From Ectopseudomonas toyotomiensis (GTDB taxonomy: Bacteria > Pseudomonadota > Gammaproteobacteria > Pseudomonadales > Pseudomonadaceae), in assembly GCF_900115695.1 (NCBI RefSeq), contig NZ_FOXK01000001.1, forward strand, positions 496,001 to 560,000: 64,000 nt of DNA. Reading direction: 5' to 3'. The notes beneath the pieces were generated by a model, which saw only the letters and a program-made list of their open reading frames with translations, was not told where the DNA came from and searched no databases. Every line of letters starts with the position of its first letter. The first letter of the stretch is position 1. The translations under genes were made by a program, and so were the position numbers. Positions 25,718 to 34,919 of this stretch are shown in pieces.

Positions 25718-25882
25718 ATGACGCCCATCCAGAATATCGGCCTGGCGCTATTCGTGTTGCTTTCCATTGGTTTCGCCATCGGTCACAAGACCGAATGCGG
25801 TGATGGCCGTGTGGTGGAGACCTATCTGGCCAAGGGGCTGGCCTCGCAGTTGCTGGGGCATGATCTTTGCCAGCAACCCTGA
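25718..25882 (+). CDS. Small hypothetical membrane-associated protein
   Basis: A 54-residue frame started at 25718. One hydrophobic segment (NIGLALFVLLSIGFAIGH) is followed by a short polar tail with two cysteines (TECGDG and HDLCQQP), so the tail may sit in the periplasm with a disulfide. It ends 26 bases before the lipoprotein gene and may be cotranscribed with it. The ribosome-binding site is weak (AACGAG). The frame lies in a different phase from the lipoprotein. Confidence 0.45.
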   Translation: MTPIQNIGLALFVLLSIGFAIGHKTECGDGRVVETYLAKGLASQLLGHDLCQQP

Positions 25883-25907
25883 ACACCCTTCATTAAGGAA
25901 TGATGTG

Positions 25908-26354
25908 ATGAAAAAGTTCGCCTTGCTTGTCAGCTTTGGTCTTCTCGGCGCCTGCGCCAACCTGGGCTCGCAGCCGCCGGTGCCGGTCACTTCGCCGGTG
26001 GTGCAGGCCTTTCGCGACATCTGCCTGCAGACGGCGCCGAGCTTTGCCGAGGCGCATCGCGTGGCGCGCCAGCATGGTGTCACCGAGATGACCGATATGG
26101 GCTTCGCCACCGTCGGCTTCAATGCGGACAAGAGCCTGAGCATTCAGGTCAAGGTCAGCCACGAATGCGTGGTAACCAGCGAGGCGCAGGAGGATGACAG
26201 CCTGACTCGCCAGTTGCTCACCGCCGCGGCGATCAATGCCGGCACCACGGTGCCGCGCAAGGTGCCGGTGAAGATGATGATCGCCGGGCAGCCGTTCATC
26301 CTCATGCATGATCGCGTAGGCGGTGAAGCCTTCGTGATGTTGAAGCCGGAGTGA
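25908..26354 (+). CDS. Putative lipoprotein
   Basis: A 148-residue precursor with the lipobox LLGAC; the acylated cysteine is at residue 16 of MKKFALLVSFGLLGACANLG. The mature domain has two cysteines (FRDICLQ and HECVVT) that may pair, and an even alternation of strands. AAGGAATGATGTG before the ATG at 25908 provides the ribosome-binding site. The function is unknown. It lies downstream of the 54-residue gene and ends before a family D repeat. Confidence 0.8.
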   Translation: MKKFALLVSFGLLGACANLGSQPPVPVTSPVVQAFRDICLQTAPSFAEAHRVARQHGVTEMTDMGFATVGFNADKSLSIQVKVSHECVVTSEAQEDDSLTRQLLTAAAINAGTTVPRKVPVKMMIAGQPFILMHDRVGGEAFVMLKPE

Positions 26355-26365
26355 AAGAACTAGCA

Positions 26366-26462
26366 TCCTCTCCCCCGAGCCACGTTCGACGAGGGTGGCC
26401 GGCAGACTTACGGCGTTTTCAGCCCTCTCCCCCAACCCCTCGCCCATAAATGGGAGAGGGGA
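26366..26462. repeat. Palindromic repeat, family D
   Basis: CCTCTCCCCC blocks face TGGGAGAGGGG, resembling the copy at 12234-12350. It lies between convergent genes. Confidence 0.55.
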
Positions 26463-26514
26463 GCAAAGCGCGCAGGACCTTATGTAAACAGCGTTACGCT
26501 GATCGGGGGTATTT

Positions 26515-27444
26515 TCAGGCGCTTTTGCCAGGCCGCGTGGCCAGCAGCAGGCCGCCGAAGATCATCGCTGCGCCCAGCCAGTGATAGAGCTGCAGGCTCT
26601 CGTTCAATAGCACCCACCCCAGCAATGCGGTGAATACCGGCATCAGGTAGTTGGTCAGCGCCGCCTTGGCCGCGCCGATTACGCGGATGCCGTGGTTCCA
26701 GGCCAGGTAGGCCAGCAGCGAGGCGAACACGGCGGTGTAGGCGACGGCCGAGAGGTTGGCGGCGTTGATTGCCAGATGCGCGCCCTGGCTCAGTTCATAT
26801 AGATAGAACGGCAGAATCAGCGGTACGCCAAGCAGGATGAACACGCCCAGCAATGCCAGCGGCGGGATCGGCTGCAGGTACGCTGACCAGCGCCGTAGCA
26901 GCAGCGAGTAGAGCGCCCAGTCGACCACCGCCAGCAGCATGATCAGGTCGCCCTGGTTGAACGACAGGCTGGCCAGGCGGCTCCATTGCCCCTGGCTGAT
27001 CAACACCGCCAGGCCCATCACCGCCACCAGCATGCCCCACCAGGCGCGGCGTGCCGGCCACTCGTTGAGCAGCAGCCCGGCGCCGATGAAAGTCACCAGC
27101 GGCAGGCAGGTGTTGACCAGCGAGATGTTGATGGCTGCCGTGGTCTGCGCCGCGCTGTAGAGCAGCGAGTTGTAGCCGGCGATGCCCAGGCCGCCGAGCA
27201 CCAGCAGACGCCAACCGGCAGTGCGCACCGCCACGCGATGACGCCATAGCGGCATGGCGACGAAGGGCAGCAGCAGCGCCAGGGCCAGGCACCAGCGCCA
27301 GAACGACAGGGTGAACGGGGTGATCTCGCCCGCGAAGGCGCGCGCCACCAGGGCATTGCCGGACCAGCAGAGGTTGGCCAGCAACAGGCCGAACAGCGCC
27401 AGCGGGCGCGAATGATTGAGTGCGTTCATAAGGCGACGCGACAT
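26515..27444 (-). CDS. EamA-family (DMT superfamily) transporter
   Basis: A 309-residue inner-membrane protein with about ten membrane spans formed by two EamA repeats (about 15-145 and 160-300). Family marks are NLCWSGNALVARAF at the start, NEWPARRAWWGM between the repeats, and LNESLQLYHWLGAAMIFGGLLLA at the end. Such carriers export amino acids or other small metabolites. The substrate cannot be told from sequence. An ATG at 27429 is an alternative start five codons later; neither has a strong ribosome-binding site. It is not part of an evident operon. Confidence 0.88.
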   Translation of the reverse strand: MSRRLMNALNHSRPLALFGLLLANLCWSGNALVARAFAGEITPFTLSFWRWCLALALLLPFVAMPLWRHRVAVRTAGWRLLVLGGLGIAGYNSLLYSAAQTTAAINISLVNTCLPLVTFIGAGLLLNEWPARRAWWGMLVAVMGLAVLISQGQWSRLASLSFNQGDLIMLLAVVDWALYSLLLRRWSAYLQPIPPLALLGVFILLGVPLILPFYLYELSQGAHLAINAANLSAVAYTAVFASLLAYLAWNHGIRVIGAAKAALTNYLMPVFTALLGWVLLNESLQLYHWLGAAMIFGGLLLATRPGKSA

Positions 27445-27776
27445 TTATCTGAGTGGGGGTTGGCCGGCTGTGCGCGGTCACCGAGCGGGCAGTGCTGAGC
27501 GATCATTGCGTAGCTTCCGAATCAGTCGGCTTTGCACCATACGGAGGCATTACAGGCTTGGCAAGGTGGCGGACCGTAGGGTGCGCCGTGCGCACCAGCG
27601 CTTCAGCGACACCATCGTGGCTACGACTGCATGGATGCAGGAGGTAGAGCGAAGCAGGATGCCCGAGCCGAAAGCCCCTCTCACGAATCGGCCAGAGCCA
27701 AACCGCGAGAGGCGCTTCAGCGGCGAGAGTTGCAGTATCTCGGCGTATTCGGTGCGCGCGGCGCACCCTACGGCCG
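27445..27776. other. Intergenic region with family C palindromic halves
   Basis: No gene is supported here. A GTAGGGTGCGCCGTGCGCACC-type half is at 27576-27597 and its inverted partner is at 27751-27771, so the pair brackets about 150 bases of non-coding DNA. Confidence 0.6.
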
Positions 27777-29699
27777 TCAACGCCGACTGCGGCGGCGCAG
27801 CGGGCGGCTCAGCAGCCAGAGAATCAGCAGCATGCCGGCCAGGATCACCGCGCTGACGCCCCACTGCAGCGGCCCGGCGAGGCGGAACAGCTCGGTCGGG
27901 TGCAGGCTGGGCGCGCGAATCATGCGCGCTTCGGCAGCCGAGCCGCTGGTGGGAATATCGGCCAGGCCGTCGCCATCGAGATCCGGCAGGCTGCGGATAT
28001 GGTCGAGCAGCACCTGCCATTCCTTGAGTTCCTGCACGCCTTCCTTATCCGGGTCCTGGTCGATGATGGCGTCTTCGATACGCGGCAGCGGGCGGCCCTC
28101 GGCATCCTTGGGGATGACGTTGAGCAAGCCCTTGGTAAGGTCCGGCACCAGCCAGGTGAAACTGCCGACGTAGCTGGTGGCGCCGATGCTGTAGAGGCGC
28201 GTGTCGTTCAGGTCCAGGTCACGGTAGCCGCCGTGCGGATCGCCGATTTCGATGCGGCTAACGCGGTCGAACGGCACGCGCCAGGGGTTGTAGGTGAAGC
28301 GCACGCCGGAAACCCGCGGGTAATAGCTCTGGCTGTCACGCAGCTGGTAGGCGAGCAGCAGCACTTCCAGCAGTGACTTGATTTCGCGCGCGCTGATGTA
28401 GGCCTTGATCATCGGGTAGCCCGGTTCGTCGTCGAACTGGCCGATGCCCAGCGGCGCGATGCGAAACAGGTCGGAGACATCCTGCACGCCATTACGCCCC
28501 TTGAGCAGGTCATCGCGGATGGTGCCGTTGCCGGTGAAAGCCAGGTCGGCATTGACCGCATGACGCAGGGCGTCGGTGACCAGGTTGGCCAGGGTCTGAT
28601 CGGTAAAATCACGGCCCAGGCTCTGGTCGACCTTGGCCAGCGGCTGGTCGAAGCGATAGCCCTTGGGTGCCAGCATGCGCTCGCTGACCACCTGCTTGAA
28701 GTCTTCGACCTTGGCGGTGATGGTCGCGTCGCCGACGATGCTGTCATTGACGGCATGCAAGCGGTATTCACGCAAGCGCGGTACGCCGTCGTCGCCAAGG
28801 CTCATGCGCAGTTCGCCGAGGTACTGGATCTCCGAACCGGCCTGCACCACCGGGGTACGCCCGCCCACCAGCACGGGTTGCGGCAGCGCCACATGCGAGT
28901 GGCCGCCGACGACGATATCGATGCCTGGCACCTGCTCGACCAACTCAACCTCTTCGCCGCGCCAGCTGCCATCGGCCTGCTGGGTAACGCCCATGTGCGA
29001 GAGCAGGATGACCACCTCGGCGCCCTCCTCGCGCAGCTTGGTCACGGTTTCCCTGGTGGTAGCGACCGGGTCGGCGAAGGTCACCGGCTTGATCATCGGG
29101 CTGACGGCCACGGCGTTGTTGCCGAGCAGGCCGAACAGGCCGAAACGAATGCCGCCGCGCTCGATCAGCTTGTACGGCAGGATGCGCCCGGCCTCAGCGT
29201 GCGCCTGCAGGCTGTCGTCGGCCTTGCTCGCGGCATCGAAACGCATGTTGCTCGACAGCAGCGGCAGCAGCGCATCGCCCTTTTCCTTGTGCGCCGCGCT
29301 GATCATCGCGGCGAGGCCGGCCGGGCGGAAGTCGAATTCGTGGTTGCCGATCACCGCGGCGTCATAGCCCAGCTCACTCATCAGGCGCAGTTCGCTGCCC
29401 ATCTCGCGGGCAATGGTGTGAAACAGCGTGCCCATGGTGAAGTCGCCGCCGTCCAGCAACAGCAGAGGTTCTTCACCGGCTGCTGCGCGGCGCTCATTCA
29501 ATAACGTGGCAAGCCGGGCGACACCGCCAACAGTGTCATCATCGTTCACCGTCGCCGGGCTGTATTCATTGTTGGGGCCGAAGCCGAGCAGGCGCGACTG
29601 CCAGTCGTTGCTGTGCAGGATGGTGAAATGGCGCTCGGCGGCGACCAGCGGCGTCGCACTCAGCAGGCCGGCGAGCAGGAGGGTGAGGAACAGGCGCAT
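27777..29699 (-). CDS. Bifunctional metallophosphatase/5'-nucleotidase, membrane-anchored
   Basis: A 640-residue exported enzyme. The signal peptide MRLFLTLLLAGLLSATPLVAA precedes the metal-binding calcineurin-like domain with HFTILHSNDWQSR, DGGDFTMG and GNHEFDF. VVGGHSHV gives the later metal-binding histidines. The 5'-nucleotidase C-terminal domain follows with FTGNGTIRDDL. A C-terminal membrane span (WGVSAVILAGMLLILWLLS) plus a basic tail should anchor it in the inner membrane facing the periplasm. It would release phosphate from nucleotides or related esters. I chose the start at 29699, where the signal peptide begins. Confidence 0.9.
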   Translation of the reverse strand: MRLFLTLLLAGLLSATPLVAAERHFTILHSNDWQSRLLGFGPNNEYSPATVNDDDTVGGVARLATLLNERRAAAGEEPLLLLDGGDFTMGTLFHTIAREMGSELRLMSELGYDAAVIGNHEFDFRPAGLAAMISAAHKEKGDALLPLLSSNMRFDAASKADDSLQAHAEAGRILPYKLIERGGIRFGLFGLLGNNAVAVSPMIKPVTFADPVATTRETVTKLREEGAEVVILLSHMGVTQQADGSWRGEEVELVEQVPGIDIVVGGHSHVALPQPVLVGGRTPVVQAGSEIQYLGELRMSLGDDGVPRLREYRLHAVNDSIVGDATITAKVEDFKQVVSERMLAPKGYRFDQPLAKVDQSLGRDFTDQTLANLVTDALRHAVNADLAFTGNGTIRDDLLKGRNGVQDVSDLFRIAPLGIGQFDDEPGYPMIKAYISAREIKSLLEVLLLAYQLRDSQSYYPRVSGVRFTYNPWRVPFDRVSRIEIGDPHGGYRDLDLNDTRLYSIGATSYVGSFTWLVPDLTKGLLNVIPKDAEGRPLPRIEDAIIDQDPDKEGVQELKEWQVLLDHIRSLPDLDGDGLADIPTSGSAAEARMIRAPSLHPTELFRLAGPLQWGVSAVILAGMLLILWLLSRPLRRRSRR

Positions 29700-29871
29700 G
29701 GACGATCCTTGACGATGACTGCGCACAGTATGGAGCAGGCCATGACGCCAGGCAGCGACCGATCGAGACGCACTTTGTCGCCAATCGAGTCAGACATTCA
29801 TTGCCCCAGATCAGCCTCAACCCAGACGGCGGGACTAAGCTGTAATCAGGACTGCGAAGTGGAGAAGCGCC

Positions 29872-30036
29872 ATGGACCACTATCACCTGATGTTGATACT
29901 GCTGATCGGTGGCTTTCTGCTGCTGGGAGTCGGCTTCAACTTTCGCGAACACGAATGGGGCGTACGCGTGCTGGGTTTGGGCGTATTGCTGATGCTGGTG
30001 CCGATTGCGTTGCGGGTGCATCTGGCGTTGGCGTAA
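29872..30036 (+). CDS. Small two-span membrane protein
   Basis: A 54-residue protein started at 29872, eight bases after GGAGA. Two hydrophobic segments (HLMLILLIGGFLLLGVGF and VLGLGVLLMLVPIALRV) are joined by the short polar turn NFREHEWG, giving a hairpin topology. Codon use is typical of the host. It is divergent from the phosphatase gene and stands alone. No function is known. Confidence 0.6.
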   Translation: MDHYHLMLILLIGGFLLLGVGFNFREHEWGVRVLGLGVLLMLVPIALRVHLALA

Positions 30037-30039
30037 CCC

Positions 30040-30199
30040 TAGGGTGCCCATGCGCACCGGGCAACATCGATGATGCCGGGATTCATTCGGGCAGGGTGTT
30101 GCGAACAGCCGGTGCGCGCGGCGCACCCTACGGGGATCATCGCCAGATAGTTCGACAGAGGCTACGCGACGTTCCCTAGAGTGCGCCATGCGCACCGGG
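30040..30199. repeat. Cluster of family C palindromic halves
   Basis: Halves at 30040-30059, 30111-30131 and 30178-30199 alternate in orientation between the small membrane gene and moaE. Confidence 0.55.
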
Positions 30200-30211
30200 G
30201 GATATGGGGCC

Positions 30212-30667
30212 CTACGGTTTCTGCCAGCGCTCGGCGGCGCTCTGGTCGCTGCAGCGGCCTTCGACCCAGCGCGGGCCTTCGCTGGTGTCTTCCTTCTTCC
30301 AGAACGGCGCGCGGGTCTTCAGGTAATCCATGATGAAGTTGCAGGCATCGAACGCGGCCTGGCGATGGGCGCTGCTGGTGCCGACGAAGACGATGGGCTC
30401 GCCCGGCTCCAGACGGCCGATGCGGTGGATGATCTCGATGCCCAGCAGCGGCCAGCGCTCACGCGCCTCATCGGCGATCTTGGCCAGCGCCTTTTCGGTC
30501 ATGCCGGGGAAGTGTTCGAGGAACATGCCGCCGACTTCGCGACCTTCATTGAAGTCGCGCACGTAGCCGACGAAGGTGACCACCGCGCCGATGCCGAGGT
30601 TGGCGGCATGCAGGGCGTTGAGCTCGGTGCCGGGGTCGAAGGGTTGGGCTTGGACGCTGATGGTCAT
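30212..30667 (-). CDS. moaE: Molybdopterin synthase catalytic subunit
   Basis: MoaE converts precursor Z (cPMP) to molybdopterin, using sulfur carried by MoaD. The 151-residue protein shows the family motifs GAVVTFVGYVRDFNEG near 30-45, LGIEIIHRIGRLEPGEPIVFVG near 75-95, HRQAAFDACNFIMDYLK near 100-117, and the active-site KTRAPFWKKE with its lysines. It follows moaC and moaD on the same strand after a gap of 136 bases that contains repeat-like sequence, so it may be expressed at a lower level than the pair. Confidence 0.95.
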   Translation of the reverse strand: MTISVQAQPFDPGTELNALHAANLGIGAVVTFVGYVRDFNEGREVGGMFLEHFPGMTEKALAKIADEARERWPLLGIEIIHRIGRLEPGEPIVFVGTSSAHRQAAFDACNFIMDYLKTRAPFWKKEDTSEGPRWVEGRCSDQSAAERWQKP

Positions 30668-30803
30668 GGGGATCTCGTTTGCAAAGGACGCTGGTCAAGG
30701 GCAGGCGGCTTGGAGAGATTGGTGGGCTTAAGCCCACCCTACGCGTGGTACATCATCGCGGCTGAAACGGAACGCCGCCCGGCCCAACCCTAGGGTACCT
30801 GCA

Positions 30804-31046
30804 TCAACCGCCGGTAACGGTGGGGAAGAAGGCGACCTCGTCGCCCTCGGCCAGCGGTTCGTCAAGACTGCACAGTTCCTGGTTGCGCGCACACATCAGG
30901 TTCTGCTCGCCCAGCACTTCCCATTCGCCGCCACGGGCGACCAGGTGCAGGCGCAAGTCGTCGAGGGTGGCGAAGTCGCCGCTGAGTTGTTCGTCGTCAC
31001 GGCCCAGGGCTTCACGGTAGCGGGCGAAATATTGCACGCGGATCAT
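30804..31046 (-). CDS. moaD: Molybdopterin synthase sulfur-carrier subunit
   Basis: An 80-residue ubiquitin-like protein that ends in FPTVTGG. The terminal Gly-Gly is adenylated by MoeB and thiolated before donating sulfur to MoaE. The start at 31046 overlaps the moaC stop by four bases (ATGA), so moaC and moaD are coupled. [17 protein letters not shown] is a typical MoaD N-terminus. The MoeB partner is encoded 24 kb away at 5556-6305. Confidence 0.95.
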   Translation of the reverse strand: MIRVQYFARYREALGRDDEQLSGDFATLDDLRLHLVARGGEWEVLGEQNLMCARNQELCSLDEPLAEGDEVAFFPTVTGG

Positions 31047-31519
31047 GCTTGTTCCTCCAGCTTGTAGTGACCGCTCTTGCCGCCGAGTTTTTCCAGCAGG
31101 CGCACCTGCTCGATGACCATGCCGCGATCCACGGCCTTGCACATGTCATAGATGGTCAGCGCGGCGACGCTGGCGGCAGTCAGTGCTTCCATCTCGACAC
31201 CGGTTTGCCCGGACAGTTTGCAACGCGCGGTGATATGCACGGTATCAGCGCCTTCGGCGCTGAGTTCGACCTTGACGCCGGTGAGCATCAGCGGGTGGCA
31301 CAGGGGGATCAGATCGCTGGTTTTCTTCGCGGCCTGGATGCCGGCAATGCGCGCCACGGCGAATACGTCGCCCTTGGGATGCTCGCCGGCGACGATCATC
31401 TGCAGGGTGGCGGGCAGCATGCGCACGCGCGCTTCGGCGGTGGCTTCGCGGAAGGTGGTCGCCTTGTCGGTGACGTCGACCATGTGCGCGCGGCCTTGGG
31501 AATCGAGGTGGGTCAGCAC
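31043..31519 (-). CDS. moaC: Cyclic pyranopterin monophosphate synthase
   Basis: MoaC completes cPMP formation from the MoaA product in molybdenum cofactor synthesis. The 158-residue protein starts with a GTG at 31519 ([18 protein letters not shown]) behind TGGAGC. Conserved blocks are [19 protein letters not shown], the metal-coordinating HP pair, [13 protein letters not shown] and [11 protein letters not shown] with the active-site lysine. The longer frame runs back into a family B repeat. moaA is not in this window. Confidence 0.95.
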   Translation of the reverse strand: MLTHLDSQGRAHMVDVTDKATTFREATAEARVRMLPATLQMIVAGEHPKGDVFAVARIAGIQAAKKTSDLIPLCHPLMLTGVKVELSAEGADTVHITARCKLSGQTGVEMEALTAASVAALTIYDMCKAVDRGMVIEQVRLLEKLGGKSGHYKLEEQA

Positions 31520-31571
31520 GGGAAAGCTCCAGACGGTAATCGACCGATTGTAAACCTGCAGGTCAGGATTT

Positions 31572-31634
31572 CGTAGCCCGGATGAAATCCGGGGCCAGAG
31601 GCAGCAAAAATCCCCGGATTTCATCCAGGCTACG
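31572..31634. repeat. Palindromic repeat, family B
   Basis: CGTAGCCCGGATGAAATCC faces GGATTTCATCCAGGCTACG. It is immediately followed by a family A copy, upstream of moaC. Confidence 0.75.
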
Positions 31635-31639
31635 CTTCT

Positions 31640-31685
31640 GTAGGAGCGGATTTATCCGCGATCATCGCGGCTGAAGCCGCTCCCA
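31640..31685. repeat. REP-like palindrome, family A
   Basis: GTAGGAGCGGATTTATCCGCG faces CGCGGCTGAAGCCGCTCCCAC. It adjoins the family B repeat upstream of moaC. Confidence 0.65.
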
Positions 31686-31716
31686 CGGGACTTGTGGCGA
31701 TTCGTTAATGCAGACT

Positions 31717-31746
31717 AAAACGCCCCTGCTCTTGCGAACAGGGGCG
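31717..31746 (-). terminator. Terminator after the PhoH-like gene
   Basis: Read on the minus strand, CGCCCCTG pairs with CAGGGGCG around a ten-base loop, followed by TTTT, about 20 bases after the stop. Confidence 0.8.
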
Positions 31747-31768
31747 CGGGTGTTTCACAGCCCGAGGG

Positions 31769-33160
31769 TTACATATGGGTTTCCGCGTACTCCGCAAGGA
31801 TCGAGCGCGGTACGCCTTGCAGGGTGATGTGCACGCCGTGCGGGAAGTCCTTGAAGCGTTCGGTGAGGTAGGTCAGGCCCGAGCTGGGCGCTGACAGGTA
31901 GGGGGTGTCGATCTGCGCCAGGTTGCCCAGACACACCACCTTCGAGCCGTTGCCGGCACGGGTGATGATGGTCTTCATCTGGTGCGGGGTGAGGTTCTGG
32001 CATTCGTCGATGAGGATAAGGCTCTGCTGGAAGCTGCGCCCGCGGATGTAGTTGAGGGATTTGAACTGCAGCGGCACCTTCTGCAGGATGTAGTCGACGC
32101 TGCCGTGAGTGCTCTCGTCCTCCATATGCAGCGCCTCGAGGTTGTCGGTAATCGCGCCGAGCCAGGGCTCCATCTTCTCCGCCTCGGTGCCGGGCAGAAA
32201 GCCGATTTCCTGATCCAGCCCCTGCACGCTGCGGGTGGCGATGATGCGCCGGTAGCGCTTGCTGACCATGGTCTGCTCGATAGCCGCGGCCAGCGCCAGG
32301 ATGGTCTTGCCAGAGCCGGCGGCGCCGGACAGGTTGACCAGGTGGATGTCCGGGTCGAGCAAGGCGAACAGCGCCAGCGCCTGATGGATGTCGCGCGGTT
32401 TCAGGCCCCAGGCTTCCTGGTGCAGCAGCGGCTCCTGATGCATGTCGAGGATCACCAGCTCGTCGCCCTTGATCGCCTTGATCCAGCCGACGAAACCCTG
32501 TTCATCGAGGATGAACTCATTGACGTGAACCGCCGGCAGGTTGTCGATGAGTTGCACGCGATGCCAGGTGCGCCCGTGGTCCTGACGGGTGTCGACCTTG
32601 CTCACCCTATCCCAGAACGAGCCGGGCATGTCGTGATAACCCTTCGACAGCAGCGAGACGTCATCGACCAGTTGGTCGGTGTGGTAGTCCTCGGCGTCGA
32701 TCCCGCAGGCGCGCGCCTTCAGGCGCATGTTGATGTCCTTGGTCACCAGCACCACGGACAGGCCGGGGTTGCGGGTCTTCAGCTCCACCAACTGGTTGAT
32801 GATCTTGTTGTCGTTGAGGTTTTCCGGCAGCCAGGTCACCGGCGCCGCACTTTTACTCATAAGGATGGAAAGACGACCGCAGGGGCCGCTCTTGCCGCGC
32901 TGGATGGGTACCCCGTACTCGACGTCCTCGGGCTCCGCCCCGGCGAGAATCTGATCGATCAGGCGGATGGCCTGGCGACATTCGGCGGCGACGCCGTGCT
33001 TGCCGGATTTCAGTTTGTCGAGTTCCTCCAACACCGTCATCGGGATGGCGACGTGGTGTTCTTCGAAGTTGAGCAAGGCGTTGGGATCGTGAATCAGGAC
33101 GTTGGTGTCGAGAGCGTAGAGGGTTGGAGCGGTGGGCTTGGAGCGTCCGTGGTCATCCAT
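31769..33160 (-). CDS. PIN domain / PhoH-family ATPase
   Basis: A 463-residue protein with an N-terminal PIN nuclease domain (YALDTNVLIHDPNALL, with acidic residues at TVLEELDKLK and VTKDINMRLKA) and a C-terminal PhoH P-loop ATPase domain. The Walker A loop GAAGSGKT is at 279-286, and LILIDECQNLT is Walker B. The PIN-PhoH arrangement is known from PhoH2-type proteins, which act as RNA helicases and ribonucleases. The start at 33160 (MDDHGRSKPTAPTLYALD) gives the usual length; the frame open to 33547 is not supported. It is monocistronic with its own terminator. Confidence 0.9.
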   Translation of the reverse strand: MDDHGRSKPTAPTLYALDTNVLIHDPNALLNFEEHHVAIPMTVLEELDKLKSGKHGVAAECRQAIRLIDQILAGAEPEDVEYGVPIQRGKSGPCGRLSILMSKSAAPVTWLPENLNDNKIINQLVELKTRNPGLSVVLVTKDINMRLKARACGIDAEDYHTDQLVDDVSLLSKGYHDMPGSFWDRVSKVDTRQDHGRTWHRVQLIDNLPAVHVNEFILDEQGFVGWIKAIKGDELVILDMHQEPLLHQEAWGLKPRDIHQALALFALLDPDIHLVNLSGAAGSGKTILALAAAIEQTMVSKRYRRIIATRSVQGLDQEIGFLPGTEAEKMEPWLGAITDNLEALHMEDESTHGSVDYILQKVPLQFKSLNYIRGRSFQQSLILIDECQNLTPHQMKTIITRAGNGSKVVCLGNLAQIDTPYLSAPSSGLTYLTERFKDFPHGVHITLQGVPRSILAEYAETHM

Positions 33161-33622
33161 ACGTCGGTCACCTTCTTGTAGTAGCCAGGCGACGCAATAC
33201 CAGGTGCGGTGCTGCGCCGAACAGAGACCGCCGACTTTTTCAGGTCGGGGCCGAAAGGTGGCAAGCAAGGTGAGGGCCAATGGCCGCCACCTGTCTGCAG
33301 GTTTCGGCGGTCTTGCTTTTTTATTACTCCAATTCACATGACAGAAAAACGTTTTTTTATCGCCACACAGGTTTATTTGCAGAGGCGACAGATAGTGCTT
33401 GGCGAGCCGCCAGCACCCCGTTAAAGTCCGAAGTCCTACCTGCTGTAACTCGCCTCCCTTACCCGCTCCCACTTGCAGCATGCCGCGCCAATCAGGTGCA
33501 GGTAACGCTTCGCCCCTGCTCATTGCTGGCAACCGCTTCGCGAGCAAAGCTCGCGCCTACAACAGCCGCGCAGCGGTTCTGCTCAATCACCCCGATAAGT
33601 GGTCTTGCCGCTCCCCTGCCCT
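33161..33622. other. Intergenic region before the PhoH-like gene, no gene seen
   Basis: About 460 bases that must hold the minus-strand promoter for the PIN-PhoH gene. A degenerate half of a family A repeat (GCTTCGCGAGCAAAGCTCGC) lies near 33534-33560. Short frames on both strands have no support. Confidence 0.5.
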
Positions 33623-33770
33623 CTAGCAAGCTGTTGAAAAACTACCTGCGTTGCCATTGCTGCGTTAAAAACAGGCTCAAAATGCTCATTTACAACTCGT
33701 AAACTCCGCTTTTTCGCCTGTTTTTGCCTTGCACTGGCTGCCTCGACTACGTTTTTCAACGGCCTGCTAG
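33623..33770. repeat. 148-bp imperfect palindrome, MITE-like
   Basis: The ends CTAGCAAGCTGTTGAAAAAC and GTTTTTCAACGGCCTGCTAG are inverted repeats. Inside, AAAAACAGGC faces GCCTGTTTTT, so nearly the whole unit can fold on itself. It contains no coding frame and sits directly upstream of yaaA. Confidence 0.8.
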
Positions 33771-33802
33771 AATCGCCGTCACGCTTTCTGGAGACTCCGC
33801 AC

Positions 33803-34582
33803 ATGCTGATGGTGATTTCACCGGCCAAGACCCTCGACTACGAGACGCCGCCTGCCACCCCGCGCTTCACCCAACCCGAACACCTCGACCACGCCCAGGA
33901 GCTGATCGCCCAGCTGCGCGACTTCAGCCCGGCGCAGATCGCCGAGCTGATGGGCCTGTCGGACAAGCTCGCCGGCCTCAATGCCGCACGTTTCGGCAGC
34001 TGGGAGCGACCGTTCAATCCGTCCAACGCCAAGCAGGCGCTGCTGGCGTTCAAGGGCGACGTGTACACCGGGCTGAACGCCGAGGATTTCTCCGAAGAGG
34101 ATTTCGACTTCGCCCAGACTCACCTGCGCATGCTTTCCGGCCTTTACGGTGTGCTGCGCCCGCTGGACCTGATGCAGGCCTATCGCCTGGAAATGGGCAC
34201 CAAACTGGCCAACGTGCGCGGCAAGGATCTGTATGCCTTCTGGGGCGAGCGCATCAGCGGCTGGCTGAACGAAGCGCTGGCCGCCCAGGGCGACGATGTG
34301 CTGCTCAACCTGGCCTCCAATGAGTACTTCGGCGCGGTCAAGCGCAAGGCGCTGAATGCACGCCTCATCGATACCGAGTTCAAGGACCTGAAGAACGGCC
34401 AGTACAAGATCATCAGCTTCTACGCCAAGAAGGCCCGTGGCCTGATGGCGCGCTACGTGATCAAGGAGCGCCTGACCAACCCCGAGGGCCTGAAGGACTT
34501 CAACTATCAGGGCTATCGTTATTCGGCCGAGCATTCCAAGGCCGACAGCCTGGTTTTCCTGCGCGACCAGCCGCAAGACTGA
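33803..34582 (+). CDS. yaaA: Peroxide stress protein YaaA
   Basis: YaaA (DUF328) lowers free intracellular iron during hydrogen peroxide stress and binds DNA. The 259-residue length and the family blocks are intact: [14 protein letters not shown] at the start, [45 protein letters not shown], and [18 protein letters not shown] near the C-terminus. The TTTCTGGAGACTCCGCAC leader supplies the ribosome-binding site. The promoter must lie within or next to the MITE-like palindrome that ends 32 bases upstream. The next gene is algD after 706 bases. Confidence 0.95.
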   Translation: MLMVISPAKTLDYETPPATPRFTQPEHLDHAQELIAQLRDFSPAQIAELMGLSDKLAGLNAARFGSWERPFNPSNAKQALLAFKGDVYTGLNAEDFSEEDFDFAQTHLRMLSGLYGVLRPLDLMQAYRLEMGTKLANVRGKDLYAFWGERISGWLNEALAAQGDDVLLNLASNEYFGAVKRKALNARLIDTEFKDLKNGQYKIISFYAKKARGLMARYVIKERLTNPEGLKDFNYQGYRYSAEHSKADSLVFLRDQPQD

Positions 34583-34591
34583 CCCTACACC

Positions 34592-34636
34592 GGCCAACCC
34601 CATGCACCGCTCATCGGCTGCTGCATGGGTTCGGCC
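34592..34636 (+). terminator. Hairpin after yaaA, possible terminator
   Basis: GGCCAACCCCATGCA and TGCATGGGTTCGGCC pair with one mismatch. No T-run follows, so termination would need Rho or be partial. Confidence 0.4.
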
Positions 34637-34907
34637 GCTGCGCTTGTCGATCCCCGCCTTCCCCGCCCTGCCGCTTCGTTGCGCCCTGAGCGCTGCGCCT
34701 GACAAAAATTCCCTCGCCGTTGCGTTTGATTCTCAAAACCTGTTTGGCATCACAGTTTCAGCGCGAGCGCACTTTCCACAGAACTTATTGCCCCGTTAAG
34801 TTATCGGATAGTTTCGAGCGCATTAATGGACATATTGCCATCATGCATTTTGCAACTTGCCATTATATTGCAATCAAATTAGCCGTTCAGCTTCGGTTCA
34901 GCTTCAG

Positions 34908-34917
34908 GACGAACGGT
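34908..34917 (-). promoter_or_regulatory. AlgR-like binding site upstream of algD
   Basis: On the minus strand the sequence is ACCGTTCGTC, the core of the AlgR sites at P. aeruginosa algD. It lies about 40 bases before the expected transcription start and in inverted orientation, like site RB3 of P. aeruginosa. Confidence 0.6.
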
Positions 34918-34919
34918 AG

